This document shows, piece by piece, positions 1 to 6,240 of a stretch of 8,155 nt of DNA. Position 1 is the first letter of the stretch; each line of letters opens with the position of its first letter. The notes under the pieces were generated by a model. The model was not told the DNA's origin. It saw only the letters and a list, made by a program, of their open reading frames with translations, and did no database searches. The translations under genes were made by a program, and so were the position numbers. This stretch comes from Candidatus Woesearchaeota archaeon (GTDB lineage: Archaea; Nanoarchaeota; Nanoarchaeia; Woesearchaeales; GW2011-AR4), in NCBI GenBank assembly GCA_023259315.1, contig JAHFQL010000018.1:8629-16783 (forward strand). The letters are read 5' to 3'.

Positions 1-39
1 GTTAAAAGCTTGGTTGCAGCAACTGAGAAGTTTTTGTAG
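1..39 (+). CDS. Possible C-terminal end of an upstream gene (partial)
   Basis: Reading from base 1 in frame 1 gives 12 codons ending VKSLVAATEKFL and a TAG stop at 37-39. The stop lies about 28 bases before the TATA-like box of the next gene, a plausible spacing. Frame 2 is also open to a TGA at 56-58, so the frame is not certain. The fragment is too short to assign to any family. Confidence 0.3.
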   Translation, partial: VKSLVAATEKFL

Positions 40-66
40 TGAATTCTTTAACAACTGAACACCGCT

Positions 67-78
67 AAATTTAAATAC
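67..78 (+). promoter_or_regulatory. TATA-box promoter of the EF-Tu domain-2-like gene
   Basis: AAATTTAAATAC is centred about 41 bases before the ATG at 114. With the usual archaeal spacing of about 26 bases from TATA to start site, transcription would begin near 99, giving a leader of about 14 bases that still contains the GGGAG ribosome-binding site. A second AT-rich stretch at 80-88 could act instead, but would leave no room for that site. Confidence 0.5.
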
Positions 79-102
79 TATTAAATAAAGGACTATAGTT
101 TT

Positions 103-107
103 GGGAG
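103..107 (+). promoter_or_regulatory. Shine-Dalgarno sequence
   Basis: GGGAG lies 6 bases before the ATG at 114 and can pair with the archaeal 16S 3' end. It supports the chosen start and marks this gene as one of only two in the window with a clear ribosome-binding site. Confidence 0.5.
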
Positions 108-113
108 TGAACT

Positions 114-380
114 ATGGAAGAAGCACAAGAAGAAATGCAGGTTGGAAAAGTAACGCACTATTTTGCAAAAATAGGAGTTGCTGTAATTGAAATTACAGAT
201 GGCAGCATTAAGGTTGGAGATGAAATACACATAAAAGGGCATACATCTGACTTCAAGCAGAAAGTGCATTCTATGCAGATAGAGCATGAAAGTGTCCATA
301 TGGCAGAGCCTGGGCAATCAATTGGAGTTAAGTTAAATGAACCAGTAAGGACAAATGACTCGGTTTACAAAGCGATTTAA
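114..380 (+). CDS. Stand-alone EF-Tu domain-2-like (translation elongation factor-like) protein
   Basis: This 88-residue protein consists almost wholly of one beta-barrel domain like domain 2 of the translational GTPases. The visible pattern is VGKVTHYFAKIGVAVIEI at about 10-27, then KVGDEIHIKGHT at about 34-45, SMQIEH at about 54-59 and a closing PGQSIGVKL. There is no GTPase domain, so it cannot hydrolyse GTP like EF-Tu. Proteins of this size and sequence are known in archaea and bacteria as translation elongation factor-like, with no settled role; an RNA- or ribosome-related function is inference. The ATG has a Shine-Dalgarno sequence 6 bases upstream and a TATA box before it, so it appears to be transcribed alone. 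Its stop overlaps that of the converging phosphoribosyltransferase gene. Confidence 0.85.
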   Translation: MEEAQEEMQVGKVTHYFAKIGVAVIEITDGSIKVGDEIHIKGHTSDFKQKVHSMQIEHESVHMAEPGQSIGVKLNEPVRTNDSVYKAI

Positions 381-1012
381 TTTTTTAATTTTCTCAAATA
401 ATTTTTTACTTCTTCATCTGTCAATTGCGGAAAATAGTCATAAAACTGGCTGATTGAAAAGAAAAGATTTGTTGAATGAAGACAAAGAAATTCAACTTCT
501 TTTTTGATTTTACTTGTAAAATCATATGGTGACACGGGAACTGCCAAGATTAGCTTTTTCGGTTTTTGTGACTTGATGTAGCTAACAGCAGCTCTTGTTG
601 TAAAGCCTGTTGCAACTCCATCGTCTGTTAAAATCACAACTTTATTTTTCAAATTCTGCAATTGGTATTTTCCTTTGTAAGCTTTATACCTTCTTTCTAT
701 CTCTCTTCCAATTTCCCTTGTTTTTTCATTGATGTAATCTTCATGAACATTGTAAATCCTTATTGTTTCTTCATTCAGCATTATTTTTTTGTCCGGTCCA
801 ATTGAGCCGATTGCAAATTCGTCGTCATCCGGCAAGCCAATTTTTTTAGTGACTATAATATCCAGTTTTACATTTAGGGTTTTGGCGATTTCATAGCCGA
901 CTTCAACACCGCCTCTTGGAATGGCCAATATTATAACATCTTTATTATTTTTGTATTTTTTTAACTGCTCTGCCAGTTTTATTCCAGCTTCATGTCGGTC
1001 TTTGAAGTGCAT
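377..1012 (-). CDS. Predicted phosphoribosyltransferase (COG1926 type)
   Basis: This 211-residue cytosolic protein has the type I phosphoribosyltransferase fold. The N-terminal half carries LAIPRGGVEVGYEIA (about 29-43) and KKIGLPDDDEFAIGSIG (about 56-72). The PRPP-binding loop is VVILTDDGVATG (125-136) with acidic pair D130-D131, and the tail FYDYFPQLTDEEV is typical of the family. Length matches the usual 210-230 residues; the alpha/beta-hydrolase fusion seen in some bacterial members is absent. It should transfer a phosphoribosyl group between PRPP and a base or other acceptor, but the substrate of this family is not established and the sequence does not show it. The ATG at 1012 has no ribosome-binding site but a TATA-like box about 24 bases upstream, suggesting a leaderless mRNA. 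Confidence 0.88.
   Translation of the reverse strand: MHFKDRHEAGIKLAEQLKKYKNNKDVIILAIPRGGVEVGYEIAKTLNVKLDIIVTKKIGLPDDDEFAIGSIGPDKKIMLNEETIRIYNVHEDYINEKTREIGREIERRYKAYKGKYQLQNLKNKVVILTDDGVATGFTTRAAVSYIKSQKPKKLILAVPVSPYDFTSKIKKEVEFLCLHSTNLFFSISQFYDYFPQLTDEEVKNYLRKLKN
378..395 (+). terminator. T-rich probable terminator of the EF-Tu domain-2-like gene
   Basis: A run of six T (381-386) directly follows the TAA stop, then further T-rich sequence. Archaeal polymerase commonly terminates at such T-tracts without a hairpin. The tract lies inside the 3' end of the opposing phosphoribosyltransferase gene. Confidence 0.4.
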
Positions 1013-1029
1013 TTTAATACTGTTTATTT

Positions 1030-1040
1030 TATTTTTTAAG
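1030..1040 (-). promoter_or_regulatory. TATA-like promoter of the phosphoribosyltransferase gene
   Basis: On the minus strand CTTAAAAAATA is centred about 24 bases before the ATG at 1012. That spacing places the transcription start at or next to the start codon, which fits the absence of a ribosome-binding site. The very AT-rich context lowers certainty. Confidence 0.4.
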
Positions 1041-1260
1041 TTTATTTTTAATGTTCAATTGTTATTGAATTTTCCATTATTGGATTTTGTTTATGTTTAA
1101 TTTGATGTGAATTTAATGTTTTTGTTATTATTTATTATCTCACATGATGCATTAAATAATCTTTGCCATTAAATTTTATTTTTTAAAAAATATTTGGAAT
1201 TTTTTACTATTGTTTGTTGATATTTATATTTTTGTTATTTTTGAACTACTGAAAACAATA

Positions 1261-1272
1261 ACTTTTTAATAA
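1261..1272 (+). promoter_or_regulatory. TATA-like promoter of alaS
   Basis: ACTTTTTAATAA is centred about 27 bases before the ATG at 1295, so transcription would start at or beside the ATG. There is no purine-rich ribosome-binding site in the pyrimidine-rich bases just before it, consistent with leaderless translation. Confidence 0.45.
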
Positions 1273-1294
1273 TCTTATTATTTATTTCTTATTC

Positions 1295-3823
1295 ATGCCA
1301 ACAGACAAGGAAATCAAAAAGCAGTTTAAGGAGACAGCATCAAAAGAGCCTGACAAGTATTATGCTACTTCTGTGCTTAAAGCAGAAGGTTTTAAGAGGA
1401 AAAAATGCACTAAATGCGGCACTTTTTTTTGGTCAGTAACAAATGATGATGTTTGCGGCAACCCTGCTTGTTCTGGCGGCTTTAGATTTATCGGTAACAC
1501 GCCAGCAAAGAAAAAGCTTGACTACATTGGAGTATGGACGGAATTCTCAAGGTTGTTCAAAAAATGGGGCTACACGCCGATAAAAAGATATCCTGTTGTT
1601 GCAAGATGGCGTGATGACACTGATTTTGTCCAGGCTTCTATTTATGATTTCCAGCCTTATGTTGTCAGCGGGGAAGTAGAGCCACCAGCAAATCCTCTTG
1701 TTGTGCCGCAGATGTGCCTGCGATTTAATGACATTGACAATATTGGAATTACAGGCGCACATTATTGCGCTTTTGTCATGATTGGCCAGCATGCTTTTAT
1801 GAAGCCGAAAGACTGGAACCAAGCAAGATATTTTACGGACATTCATAATTGGCTTAAGCAAGGGCTTGGCTTAAAAAATGAGGAAATAAAATTTCACGAG
1901 GATGCATGGGCCGGAGGAGGAAATTTCGGGCCTTGCATGGAATATTTTTCAAGAGGCTTGGAGCTTGGCAACCAAGTTTACATGATGTTTGAGCAAACTC
2001 CAGATGGCTACAAAGAATTAAACTTGAAAGTTCTTGACATGGGAATGGGGCATGAGAGAAATGCATGGTTCACGCAGGGAAAATCAACAAGCTATGAAAC
2101 AACCTTTCCAACTGTTGTTAAAAAACTTTATTCTGCAACTGATGTCAAAGTAGATGACTATTTAATGAAAAGATTTTTGCCTTATTCCTCTTACTTGAAT
2201 GTTGACGAAGTTGAAGACATAGATAAAGTGTGGAATGATATTGCAAAAAAAGTTGGCGTTGATGTAAAAGAGCTTAGAGAAAAAATATCAGAATTAGCAG
2301 CTCTTTATTCAGTTGCAGAGCATTCAAGGGCATTGCTTGTTGCATTAAGTGATGGAGCTTTGCCAAGCAATGTTGGCGGCGGATATAATTTAAGAGTAAT
2401 ATTGAGAAGAGCACTTTCTTTTATTGACAAGTACAAGTGGAACATTTATTTGCCTGATGTATGCAAGTGGCACGCTGATTACCTGAAGCTATTGTTTCCA
2501 GAGCTTAGCGAAAATCTTAACGAAGTTGAGAAAATTTTGGAAGTGGAGAAAAGCAAATACGAAGCAACAAAGCAGAAAACAAATTCAATGATTTCAAAAT
2601 TAGTCAAAGAAGATATTAATGAAGAAAAATTGCTTGTTTTGTACGACAGCTATGGAATTACTCCAGAAATTGTGAGAGAAGAAGCACTAAAATTTGGCAA
2701 GAAAATTATTGTGCCAGAGAATTTTTATGCAAGGGTTGCTGAGCTGCATGCAAAGCAGGAGCAGGAGCATGCTACAAAAAGAGAGGAGAAATTAAATTTA
2801 GAGGGAATTCCGGAAACAAAGGCAATGTATTATTCTGATTATACAAAAACAAAATTCAAGGCAAAGATTGTAAAAGTTATGGACAATAAAATAATTTTAA
2901 ATGAAACTTATTTCTATCCCACAAGCGGCGGGCAGTTGCATGACACAGGCACGATTGCCGGCGAAAAAGTTATTGATGTATTCAAGCAGGGCAATATTAT
3001 AATTCATGTCTTAAGCGGCAAGCACGAATTTCCAGAAGGAGAGGAAGTTGAGTGTGAAATAGATTTGGAAAGAAGATTGCAGCTTGCAAAGCATCATACT
3101 GCTACACACATAGTAAATGCTGCTGCAAGAAAAGTTCTTGGAAATCACATCAATCAGGCAGGAGCAAAAAAAGATGTTGATTATGCAACAATTGATTTAA
3201 CACATTACCAAAGCATTACAGATGAAGAGCTTGAAAAGATTGGGAAAGAAGCAAACAAGCTTGTTAAGGAATCATTAACAGTTCACAGCAGTTTCTTGCC
3301 AAGAACAGAGGCTGAGCAGACTTTTGGGATGAATATTTATCAAGGCGGAGCAGTGCCTGGAAAATTGTTGAGAATTGTCAACATAGATGGAATTGATGTT
3401 GAAGCATGCGGTGGCACTCATTTAAGAAACACATCTGAAGCTGGAGAAATAAAAATTTTGAAAGCAGCAAAGATAAGCGACGGGATTGTAAGGCTTTATT
3501 TTACAGCAGGAGAGGCTGCTAAAAAAGAAGGCAAAAAAGAAAGGGAAATTTTAGAAGAAGCGTCTAGATTGCTTGGCGTAAAAACCCAGCAGTTGCCTGC
3601 AAGAGTAAATGAATTGTTTGAGAAATGGAAGCTTGCAAAAAAAGCTTCTGAAAAAAATAAAAAAATAAAACCAAAAGAATTGGATTTAACATCAAAGGAA
3701 GATTTCAAAGGAAATGTTTTGGACAAAATTACGCAAATATTAAAAACCCAGCCAGAACATGTAAATAAAACTATCAAAAGATTTTTGGTGGAATTGGAAG
3801 AGTTTAAGAGGAAGTTTCAATAA
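1295..3823 (+). CDS. alaS: Alanyl-tRNA synthetase, archaeal type, with shortened C-terminus
   Basis: This cytosolic class II synthetase charges tRNA-Ala with alanine using ATP. Domains in order: an archaeal N-terminal extension with a likely zinc site (C38, C41, C54, C59); the catalytic core with QMCLRFNDIDNIG (139-151, motif 2 region); LPSNVGGGYNLR (356-367) in the tRNA-recognition region; and an editing domain with metal ligands H601, H605, C705 and H709 (HxxxH and CGGTH), which removes mischarged Ser and Gly. Only 133 residues follow CGGTH, whereas family members usually have about 190-210, and no glycine-rich globular C-Ala motif is visible. The reading frame is continuous, unlike the split gene known from Nanoarchaeum equitans. 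At 842 residues it is shorter than typical archaeal enzymes of about 900. The 3' end overlaps the opposing gene by 20 bases. Confidence 0.97.
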   Translation: MPTDKEIKKQFKETASKEPDKYYATSVLKAEGFKRKKCTKCGTFFWSVTNDDVCGNPACSGGFRFIGNTPAKKKLDYIGVWTEFSRLFKKWGYTPIKRYPVVARWRDDTDFVQASIYDFQPYVVSGEVEPPANPLVVPQMCLRFNDIDNIGITGAHYCAFVMIGQHAFMKPKDWNQARYFTDIHNWLKQGLGLKNEEIKFHEDAWAGGGNFGPCMEYFSRGLELGNQVYMMFEQTPDGYKELNLKVLDMGMGHERNAWFTQGKSTSYETTFPTVVKKLYSATDVKVDDYLMKRFLPYSSYLNVDEVEDIDKVWNDIAKKVGVDVKELREKISELAALYSVAEHSRALLVALSDGALPSNVGGGYNLRVILRRALSFIDKYKWNIYLPDVCKWHADYLKLLFPELSENLNEVEKILEVEKSKYEATKQKTNSMISKLVKEDINEEKLLVLYDSYGITPEIVREEALKFGKKIIVPENFYARVAELHAKQEQEHATKREEKLNLEGIPETKAMYYSDYTKTKFKAKIVKVMDNKIILNETYFYPTSGGQLHDTGTIAGEKVIDVFKQGNIIIHVLSGKHEFPEGEEVECEIDLERRLQLAKHHTATHIVNAAARKVLGNHINQAGAKKDVDYATIDLTHYQSITDEELEKIGKEANKLVKESLTVHSSFLPRTEAEQTFGMNIYQGGAVPGKLLRIVNIDGIDVEACGGTHLRNTSEAGEIKILKAAKISDGIVRLYFTAGEAAKKEGKKEREILEEASRLLGVKTQQLPARVNELFEKWKLAKKASEKNKKIKPKELDLTSKEDFKGNVLDKITQILKTQPEHVNKTIKRFLVELEEFKRKFQ

Positions 3824-4193
3824 GAGGATTTGGTTGTTTTCTTTCTATTAATGCTTTTAGATATATATCTATAGTGGCTTTGTATAACCAAGCACGTTCA
3901 TGGTCCCATAGAAATCTCCCAAACCCTACATATCTGTTACCATTACCAGAAATAACCAAATTAAGTCCACTTTGAATCTCGCCATTCGGACCATCTAAAG
4001 GGCCTTCAATAACATAATTATCAACTCTATAACCAAATGCCTTGAAAAGAGCTTGATGCAAAGCGTCAAGAGGACTTCTACCAGCTGAAGCCACTTGTTT
4101 TTTTTCACCATCAACTAAAACATCTAGTGTTGCTGTAGGAACTATTTTACTTCCAAATACCACGTGATGGTCTATAACTTCATAATTTGACAT
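3804..4193 (-). CDS. Stand-alone LeuA-type allosteric (dimerisation) domain protein
   Basis: The 129-residue protein resembles the C-terminal leucine-binding regulatory domain of 2-isopropylmalate synthase. Visible matches are the strand ATLDVLVDGEKKQVASAG (21-38), the helix SPLDALHQALFKAFG (40-54), YVIEGP (60-65), a second strand unit with NRYVGFGRFLWDHERAW (86-102) and the helix YKATIDIYLKALIE (104-117). These follow the usual order: dG, A.G.gPvDAL, dY, G.G.s.D.ieAs, AYl.Al. No catalytic TIM-barrel domain is fused or encoded nearby, so any role as a small-molecule sensor or partner subunit is inference. It prefers GGT for glycine and CAA for glutamine, unlike alaS. It lies 47 bases downstream of nreA on the same strand with its own TATA box, and overlaps the end of alaS. 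Confidence 0.72.
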   Translation of the reverse strand: MSNYEVIDHHVVFGSKIVPTATLDVLVDGEKKQVASAGRSPLDALHQALFKAFGYRVDNYVIEGPLDGPNGEIQSGLNLVISGNGNRYVGFGRFLWDHERAWLYKATIDIYLKALIERKQPNPLIETSS

Positions 4194-4221
4194 TTTTAAT
4201 CTTATAGTAGGAATCTATAAG

Positions 4222-4232
4222 TATTTTTAAAT
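4222..4232 (-). promoter_or_regulatory. TATA-box promoter of the LeuA-type domain gene
   Basis: On the minus strand ATTTAAAAATA is centred about 34 bases before the ATG at 4193, giving a short leader of roughly 8 bases. It sits in the 47-base gap after nreA, so the gene can be expressed independently, although read-through from nreA is not excluded because no T-tract terminator is visible there. Confidence 0.45.
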
Positions 4233-4240
4233 GTTTTTCT

Positions 4241-5476
4241 TTAAATGTATTTTTCCAGTTTTGTCTGTTGTTTAAAATTTTTCAATAACCTGCTGGAATT
4301 CAATAAATAATCCACATTATAATTAAATCTTTTTTTGATTAATTTTCTTGCGTAATCCAGCATTAATTCTTTTGAAGAGAATTCGATTGGTTTTGAAGAA
4401 ACTGCTTTTCTCGCACTTTCGCGAGTAACCCAAACCCCAAGCGGCATTGTGTAGTCATCCGTTATAAATCTCAATGCCAAAACAGAAGATTGCCTTTTCA
4501 TTTCATTTAACTTTTCAAGAATTCCTAGCCTTACTGTGTAATATCCGCCTGCAGTCTTGTCTGCATAATTTTTTCTTCCGTAATAATCCTCAAAATCAGT
4601 GTTATACCTCAATGGCTTGCTGAAATTCAAGTTTGATGGAACATAAGTTTCAAACAACTCATAGCTCCAGATTTCAGGAAACATCAATATCAAATAGTAA
4701 TTTCCCAAGTAATTTCCGAAAAATGCAGAATAAGAATTTATCTCACTGTAATCTTTGACTTGTTTGATTAAATTTTTTCCAATAATATCGTCAGTAGCAG
4801 TTATGCTCCATCTTGTTGGCACAAGCTTCCTATCTTTCTTTAAGCCAAGCGTTCCCACACTCAATATTCTACTTAAAAAATTCTCGTCAAAATTATTTTC
4901 ATAAAGATAATTTACTGCTTCATTTGCTTTCAAATCCACATCTTCAAAAACCTTGTACACTTTTGTATGTATTTTTGGATTTTCTGTTATAGAAGCTTTC
5001 TTTAATCTTGCATTCGGGCCGGTTGGCGCAATGTAATAATCTAAATTCAATCGAAATTTTGGCTTTTCCTGCAATTGAATTTCAACATCAACTGGCTTTG
5101 AAGACATTGCAATGTCCTGTGATATCTCCAAAAATTTTATTCTTTTCTTTATATTCAAATTATATCTTGAATTCAATAATGAAGAACGAAAGTCAACAAT
5201 TTTTGGAATTTCGTAATTCTCTGCTGACCAGTATTTTGGCGCATCAAAAAGCCATGCATCCTCTCTTTGCTCTGGAGGCGCAAGAATTCCGACATTGATG
5301 TTCGGGTAGCCGAATCTTCCGACAAAAGGGGCGACTGCATCGCTTGTAAACTCCTCTTTTTGAATTGTATTCTTAACCCTGAAGATGGCATTGTTCCTTG
5401 CGCAGATTGGACATCTTCCCTTTCCGCAATCACCTAACGGATCATAGCCTTTGTGCTGCTTGAATGGCATTTGCAT
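4241..5476 (-). CDS. nreA: Archaeal DNA repair protein of the Nre family
   Basis: The 411-residue protein matches the archaeal Nre family (Nre_N and Nre_C domains), which genetic work in haloarchaea ties to repair of DNA damage together with PCNA. The N-terminus has a cysteine cluster CGKGRCPIC (C17, C22, C25), probably a metal site. The family motif AVAPFVGRFGYPNINVGILAPP follows in parts at about 47-68, then AWLFDAPKYW (74-83). The last eight residues, QTKLEKYI (404-411), fit a PCNA-interacting (PIP) box at the extreme C-terminus, where family members carry theirs; the final pair is Y-I rather than F-F. ATG at 5476 is used; a second ATG at 5470 is equally in frame. A TATA box about 27 bases upstream suggests a leaderless mRNA. 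The upstream membrane-protein gene is 20 bases away. Confidence 0.9.
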   Translation of the reverse strand: MQMPFKQHKGYDPLGDCGKGRCPICARNNAIFRVKNTIQKEEFTSDAVAPFVGRFGYPNINVGILAPPEQREDAWLFDAPKYWSAENYEIPKIVDFRSSLLNSRYNLNIKKRIKFLEISQDIAMSSKPVDVEIQLQEKPKFRLNLDYYIAPTGPNARLKKASITENPKIHTKVYKVFEDVDLKANEAVNYLYENNFDENFLSRILSVGTLGLKKDRKLVPTRWSITATDDIIGKNLIKQVKDYSEINSYSAFFGNYLGNYYLILMFPEIWSYELFETYVPSNLNFSKPLRYNTDFEDYYGRKNYADKTAGGYYTVRLGILEKLNEMKRQSSVLALRFITDDYTMPLGVWVTRESARKAVSSKPIEFSSKELMLDYARKLIKKRFNYNVDYLLNSSRLLKNFKQQTKLEKYI

Positions 5477-5496
5477 GAAAATAAAAAAGAAAATAG

Positions 5497-5784
5497 TTAA
5501 TATAAAGTTTTGGGTTGTTTATTGTTGTAAAAATATTTGAACCATAAATTTTTGAATAAAGGCAAAGTCAATGTCGAAAGCATAAATGCAATTGCAGGAA
5601 CTATAGAATTTAACCAAGGTTGTGGAATATTGATTGCCTGAAGATAAAAACCAACTGTAAGATATGTAAAAAGCATCAAAAGAAACCTTCTGGTAATACT
5701 TGTTTCCCATGTTTTATCTGATTCAACCTTTTTGTTTCTTTCCTCTATTTTTCTGATTTTTTTTTCTAAAATTTTTATTTTCAT
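5497..5784 (-). CDS. Small two-helix membrane protein of unknown function
   Basis: The 95-residue protein has a charged, lysine/glutamate-rich N-terminal helix (about 1-24) that could form a short coiled coil. Two probable membrane segments follow at about 33-51 and 58-77, joined by a short turn containing NIPQPWLN. Both membrane segments, the WETS.TRR lead-in and the STLTLPLFK end look like a conserved small membrane family that I know only as uncharacterised. The charged N-terminus and both ends are probably cytoplasmic. It starts 7 bases after the DoxX-like gene ends and is probably translated from the same transcript. A weak GGTTGATG lies before the ATG. The function is unknown; a partner role with the DoxX-like protein is only a guess from adjacency. 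Confidence 0.75.
   Translation of the reverse strand: MKIKILEKKIRKIEERNKKVESDKTWETSITRRFLLMLFTYLTVGFYLQAINIPQPWLNSIVPAIAFMLSTLTLPLFKNLWFKYFYNNKQPKTLY
5498..5507 (-). promoter_or_regulatory. TATA-box promoter of nreA
   Basis: CTTTATATTAA on the minus strand is centred about 27 bases before the ATG at 5476. It overlaps the stop-codon end of the preceding 95-codon gene (stop at 5497-5499), so nreA seems to have its own promoter despite the 20-base gap. Confidence 0.5.
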
Positions 5785-5791
5785 TATTACA

Positions 5792-6175
5792 TCAACCAGT
5801 CTTTTTCATCTTTTCAACTTTTTTCCATAAAAAATATGATACAAACATTACTGCAAGAAAGATGAAAGGCATAAGAGTTGCCACAATCCCATCACCTGAA
5901 AAATAAAAGGAAGCAGATGCGCCTATAATGTCAATAGTAAAGCCGGCATAAGCCCATTCTTTGATAATTGGAAACTTCCATTGCAATATCGCAATAACTC
6001 CAAGGATTTTTGCAATGCCTATTATGGTATTAACATACATAGGATAGCCAAGCTGCTTCATGACTTCCTGTGTCTGCTGGGTCTGCATTATCTCCACAAT
6101 TCCGGAGAACAGCATAAATGCAGAGAATAAGATAGTTACAACCCAATAAATAATTTTAATTGTTTTTGGCTTCAT
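5792..6175 (-). CDS. DoxX-like four-helix membrane protein
   Basis: The protein has 127 residues from the ATG at 6175. It has four hydrophobic segments at about 7-29, 46-64, 75-94 and 97-117, the usual layout of DoxX-like proteins. The pattern FSGIVEIM in helix 1, LGYP before helix 2 and IIGIAKILGVIAIL in helix 2 are typical of that family. DoxX-like proteins are integral membrane proteins, some linked to redox or quinone chemistry, but the role of this subgroup is unknown. An upstream in-frame TTG at 6181 would add two residues. The ATG is preferred because the TATA box at 6200-6208 would place the transcript start at about 6178. The gene is the first of a two-gene unit with the 95-aa membrane protein. 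Confidence 0.82.
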   Translation of the reverse strand: MKPKTIKIIYWVVTILFSAFMLFSGIVEIMQTQQTQEVMKQLGYPMYVNTIIGIAKILGVIAILQWKFPIIKEWAYAGFTIDIIGASASFYFSGDGIVATLMPFIFLAVMFVSYFLWKKVEKMKKTG

Positions 6176-6199
6176 TTTCAATAAATTTCTTGCAAGTTG

Positions 6200-6208
6200 T
6201 ATTTATAG
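6200..6208 (-). promoter_or_regulatory. TATA-box promoter of the DoxX-like gene pair
   Basis: CTATAAATA on the minus strand is a near-consensus archaeal TATA box, centred 29 bases before the ATG at 6175. It probably drives the DoxX-like gene and the two-helix protein gene as one leaderless transcript. Confidence 0.55.
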
Positions 6209-6240
6209 ATTTCTATTTGTAAACAACTTTAAAACAAAAA

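Larger units (their letters stand above)
1013..1294. other. Very AT-rich divergent intergenic region
   Basis: These 282 bases are about 16% G+C by hand count and separate the divergent phosphoribosyltransferase and alaS genes. No plausible open reading frame or RNA gene is visible. It holds a perfect 6-bp inverted repeat TTCAAT/ATTGAA with a 4-base loop (1054-1069) and a 14-bp palindrome of A/T runs (1178-1191). In such sequence both can occur by chance. The two gene promoters lie at its ends. Confidence 0.6.

Noticed and set aside
93..317. Minus-strand open frame of 74 codons opposite the EF-Tu domain-2-like gene
   Set aside because: It lies opposite a well-supported gene with promoter and ribosome-binding site, is rich in Cys, Phe and His, and matches no family pattern.
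1547..2066. Minus-strand open frames opposite alaS
   Set aside because: They are shadows of the alaS frame, with unnatural composition and no start signals of their own.
1295..3823. A split or frameshifted alaS, as in Nanoarchaeum equitans
   Set aside because: The frame is continuous and all catalytic and editing motifs are present in order.
5008..5433. Plus-strand and second minus-strand open frames within nreA
   Set aside because: They overlap the clearly recognisable Nre N-terminal domain and look like frame shadows.
6179..6181. TTG as the start of the DoxX-like gene
   Set aside because: It adds only two residues, and the ATG at 6175 fits the TATA spacing at least as well with a stronger start codon.
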